A program made the position numbers and the translations under genes. From NCBI GenBank assembly GCA_949286725.1, contig CASECZ010000002.1, positions 62,001 to 126,000 of the forward strand: a stretch of 64,000 bases of DNA. Reading direction: 5' to 3'. This document shows positions 63,201 through 64,000 of the stretch, one piece after another. The notes under the pieces were generated by a model. That model worked only from the letters and a program-made list of their open reading frames with translations, had not been told where the DNA came from and did not search any database. Positions within the stretch are counted from its first letter, which is position 1. Each line of letters opens with the position of its first letter. The DNA comes from an uncultured Clostridia bacterium. Its GTDB lineage: Bacteria; Bacillota; Clostridia; Christensenellales; CAG-917.

Positions 63201-63800
63201 TGCGTTCATCACGGAGCCGAACTGCGAAAGGGGAGTGTAATAAAGCCGGTCGAACACCTCGTTTTCGCCGAATGAAATGCCGAAGTTGCTCTCGATTGCG
63301 GCAAGGGTCAGCTTGTCGTCGTCTATGGATTTAAGCACGTTGTCGAGGGCGACGTTGATTTTGTTGTCGAGGTTTTCTTTGAGGACGGGAATGTCGTACT
63401 CGTTTTCGAAGTCCATTTTGAGGAACTCGCCCACGTCGCGCAGCGTCATGTTGTTGACGACGTCGCCGAGGTTGTCGGCGACCTGCGTAATGGGATAGTC
63501 GAAGAGGACGGAGATGTCGATGCCGCTTATCTCCTCGGGAATTTTAAGTCCGTATTTGGTGCGGAGCAGATTGATTGTCAGGCTGTCCTTGTTCTGCAGA
63601 TCCGCAACGAGGTCCTTTACCACCTGGAGCAGGGTTTTGTCGTTGATGTCCGCCGAATCGTCGAAAATGTCCGTGCCGAGCGTGGTTTCCAACTGACCGA
63701 CGCTGACCAAAGACCCCGCGGCAAAAATCGCGCCTACTACGGCGACGATGAGAAGCACCATTCCGACTATCATTCCGATAATGAAATTGAGAGCTTTCAC
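60300..63800 (-). CDS. Large membrane-anchored repeat protein, function unknown
   Basis: 1,166 residues. One N-terminal membrane segment (residues ~6-32) anchors a large, acidic, mainly extracytoplasmic body. Two repeat types alternate. The first is a ~35-residue helical unit ending in (S/T)L-L-x-E-(A/V/L), such as VNSLTLEELMDIE, LNTLTLSEATEIV, ITSLKLGEVIDID, FSSLLLGEALGVD and NNMTLRDVGEFL; most copies are preceded by (V/A)LQ-LA. The second is a beta-type unit with a Y-(T/V/A)-x-Y-(N/D)-P-(D/N/E)-N ... (H)-x-G-x-x-x-Y core, seen about residues 515, 930 and 1040. No catalytic motif or family was recognised. SD GGAGG is 6 bases before the ATG. Alone or first with the next gene, whose end is 22 bases upstream. 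Confidence 0.75.
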   Translation of the reverse strand: MKALNFIIGMIVGMVLLIVAVVGAIFAAGSLVSVGQLETTLGTDIFDDSADINDKTLLQVVKDLVADLQNKDSLTINLLRTKYGLKIPEEISGIDISVLFDYPITQVADNLGDVVNNMTLRDVGEFLKMDFENEYDIPVLKENLDNKINVALDNVLKSIDDDKLTLAAIESNFGISFGENEVFDRLYYTPLSQFGSVMNALTVNTLMSLDSNLFATSDGAPVFVATDEYVRISAEDLANPDRAAAEGAETYIAGTTASGTLLYKELCYVADGEGFKVDNSCNFADFDASAVETEFYRHVTYVPYDAATDYPAGTEFVVPAYLNCFVPDANGAYGPARDGYVSLSTIFTDETMTTSLSAAILAGSVAVNDGAIVLDGSLYFASGEDGAQVAKPVVSYGMPEGEITSASRLEENGSGYLLVHEGTSDMAIQALAAETINSLSGATDKITSLKLGEVIDIDASSAMVLQALADTPINKMSDRLNTLTLSEATEIVMSEYREDPDGMYVFVSTATGGYYTLYNPNNADMVGATRYDKVSVEGESSPVLQRLAGVAIPDISASFSSLLLGEALGVDVDSFASVGNAEFDPNATYYEFDATYGYPKRATDVTDAASYAAKRTSLYVRTSEGEGNSVLKQLAFVKIDDASAVMDQIVQDTLLSDIIDVVTYTVVEDYTGGTEYWLVGKNPYFTQKDANGNEVYYTYVYDGDGKYYKTKELYLPATTAQLTALAGGVEYVYSSNSKKTEDYFVNGDTFNTNVYYATGSGDEPYVRNDALTSYYFANMYPALLALRTTWVYDGSTYISNNTQNYDFFANNRSSLYFNVGGGYVQNTSLTDSYIEKLGNALAKLKNTYSRDTESVGSGVVYTGTTYATADALYVNVFGQYVPYNPEENPEHIGETVYFRYTDGYYLYSGDADVTGDLYVYENNAFVLRENAVGTNAPLYVKLPADADGNYYYSELDASVPAGTTTYSLRECVAIYEKDASGDYVFFNGDYVAYDPDNADHDGLQRYARHIAYLGNRAAVTGVDSGEGTLPPLVGDGTNLDSLRVSVVEEASPTLLLSLLNRNVTVGSLNDTVNSLTLEELMDIEPDSIFDDESIRKATIDTLSTVITAKFANMTVGELISYANITTVNAQVKAALENVTLADFFGALKFDASTGQLVVDMEVLFGA

Positions 63801-63822
63801 GAGCGCACCTCCTTTCGGCGTA

Positions 63823-64000
63823 TCAGCCGAAAATCTTGTGGAAAATGGTATATACGGGATTGTTGTTGTACAGCAGACCGCCCAGAGCGGAGTTGCTCAA
63901 AGCGTCGTTGAGAGATTGCACCTTGTCGCCGACCGACGCGAATATGGAGAACACAATCCATATGCACACCAGCCCGACGAGCAGGCTGAACAGCGCGCCG
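63823..64000 (-). CDS. C-terminal part of a membrane protein (possibly CvpA-like)
   Basis: The minus strand is open from the right edge to a TGA at 63823-63825, giving 58 residues: a hydrophobic segment (LFSLLVGLVCIWIVFSIF), then SVGDKVQSLNDALSNSALGG and the end NNNPVYTIFHKIFG. The pattern of a membrane segment followed by a N-N-N-P-V-Y end recalls CvpA-family proteins, but the fragment is too short to be sure. It lies 22 bases upstream of the 1,166-residue protein gene and probably shares its operon. Confidence 0.55.
   Translation of the reverse strand, partial: GALFSLLVGLVCIWIVFSIFASVGDKVQSLNDALSNSALGGLLYNNNPVYTIFHKIFG

Overview
The window looks like a replication-origin-proximal stretch of a Bacillota chromosome, most likely an uncultured, probably anaerobic gut member of class Clostridia; the exact order is inference. 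Supporting signs are AGGAGG-type ribosome binding sites, sigma-A promoters with 17-base spacers, a CIRCE operator, Firmicutes-type parS sites, a PerR / flavoredoxin-rubredoxin / reverse-rubrerythrin peroxide module, a Jag-YidC-YidD-RnpA-RpmH cluster, and a moderately high GC content with a strong GCG/GAC codon habit. No phage, insertion sequence or CRISPR array was seen.

Layout. 1-2,120: end of an M1 peptidase gene and a sialidase-like lipoprotein. 2,120-3,870: oxidative-stress operon, with the electron donor and rubrerythrin in one open frame. 3,870-11,250: class III aminotransferase with an SCP2-like protein, a PfoR-type PTS IIC protein with a degenerate M28-like membrane protein and an SDR, and a DUF5050-like lipoprotein. 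11,375-15,620: asnS-asnA-aspS. 15,735-17,171: trxB and a candidate orphan small RNA. 17,330-23,420: rpmH-rnpA-yidD-yidC-jag-mnmE-mnmG. 23,460-27,150: argS-ychF and uppP. 27,280-30,710: GH27 and GH13 glycosidases. 30,770-35,340: gyrB-gyrA. 35,400-42,950: two secreted repeat proteins, hsp20, glmM, galU, a lipid-kinase-like gene, and nagB with a long acidic tail.

42,950-46,940 is nearly gene-free. It holds three parS sites, short repeats, and a sharp change of the plus strand from C/T-rich to G/A-rich near 45.9 kb. Genes to the left run mostly leftward and many to the right run rightward, so I read this as the probable replication origin, although DnaA boxes are sparse there. To the right lie a maltose-type acetyltransferase, mtnN, an MFS transporter overlapping rsmG, parA-parB, dnaN, a DUF6485-like protein, an ABM-domain protein, dnaA (inverted relative to dnaN and recF), recF, and a metal-exporter-like permease. 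Then follow tRNA-Asn with a 124-base direct repeat that copies its 3-prime end, a small lipoprotein, a 1,166-residue repeat protein of unknown function, and the tail of a further membrane protein.

How the parts fit: the core is chromosome replication, segregation and topology (dnaA, dnaN, recF, gyrAB, parAB, parS) with membrane-protein insertion and tRNA modification. Around it sit cell-wall precursor genes (glmM, galU, nagB, uppP), carbohydrate use and stress defence. Recurring local traits are leaderless mRNAs for origin-related genes (dnaA, recF, parA, glmM, MFS-rsmG) and acidic low-complexity tails on conserved enzymes (GyrA, NagB, PTS IIC).
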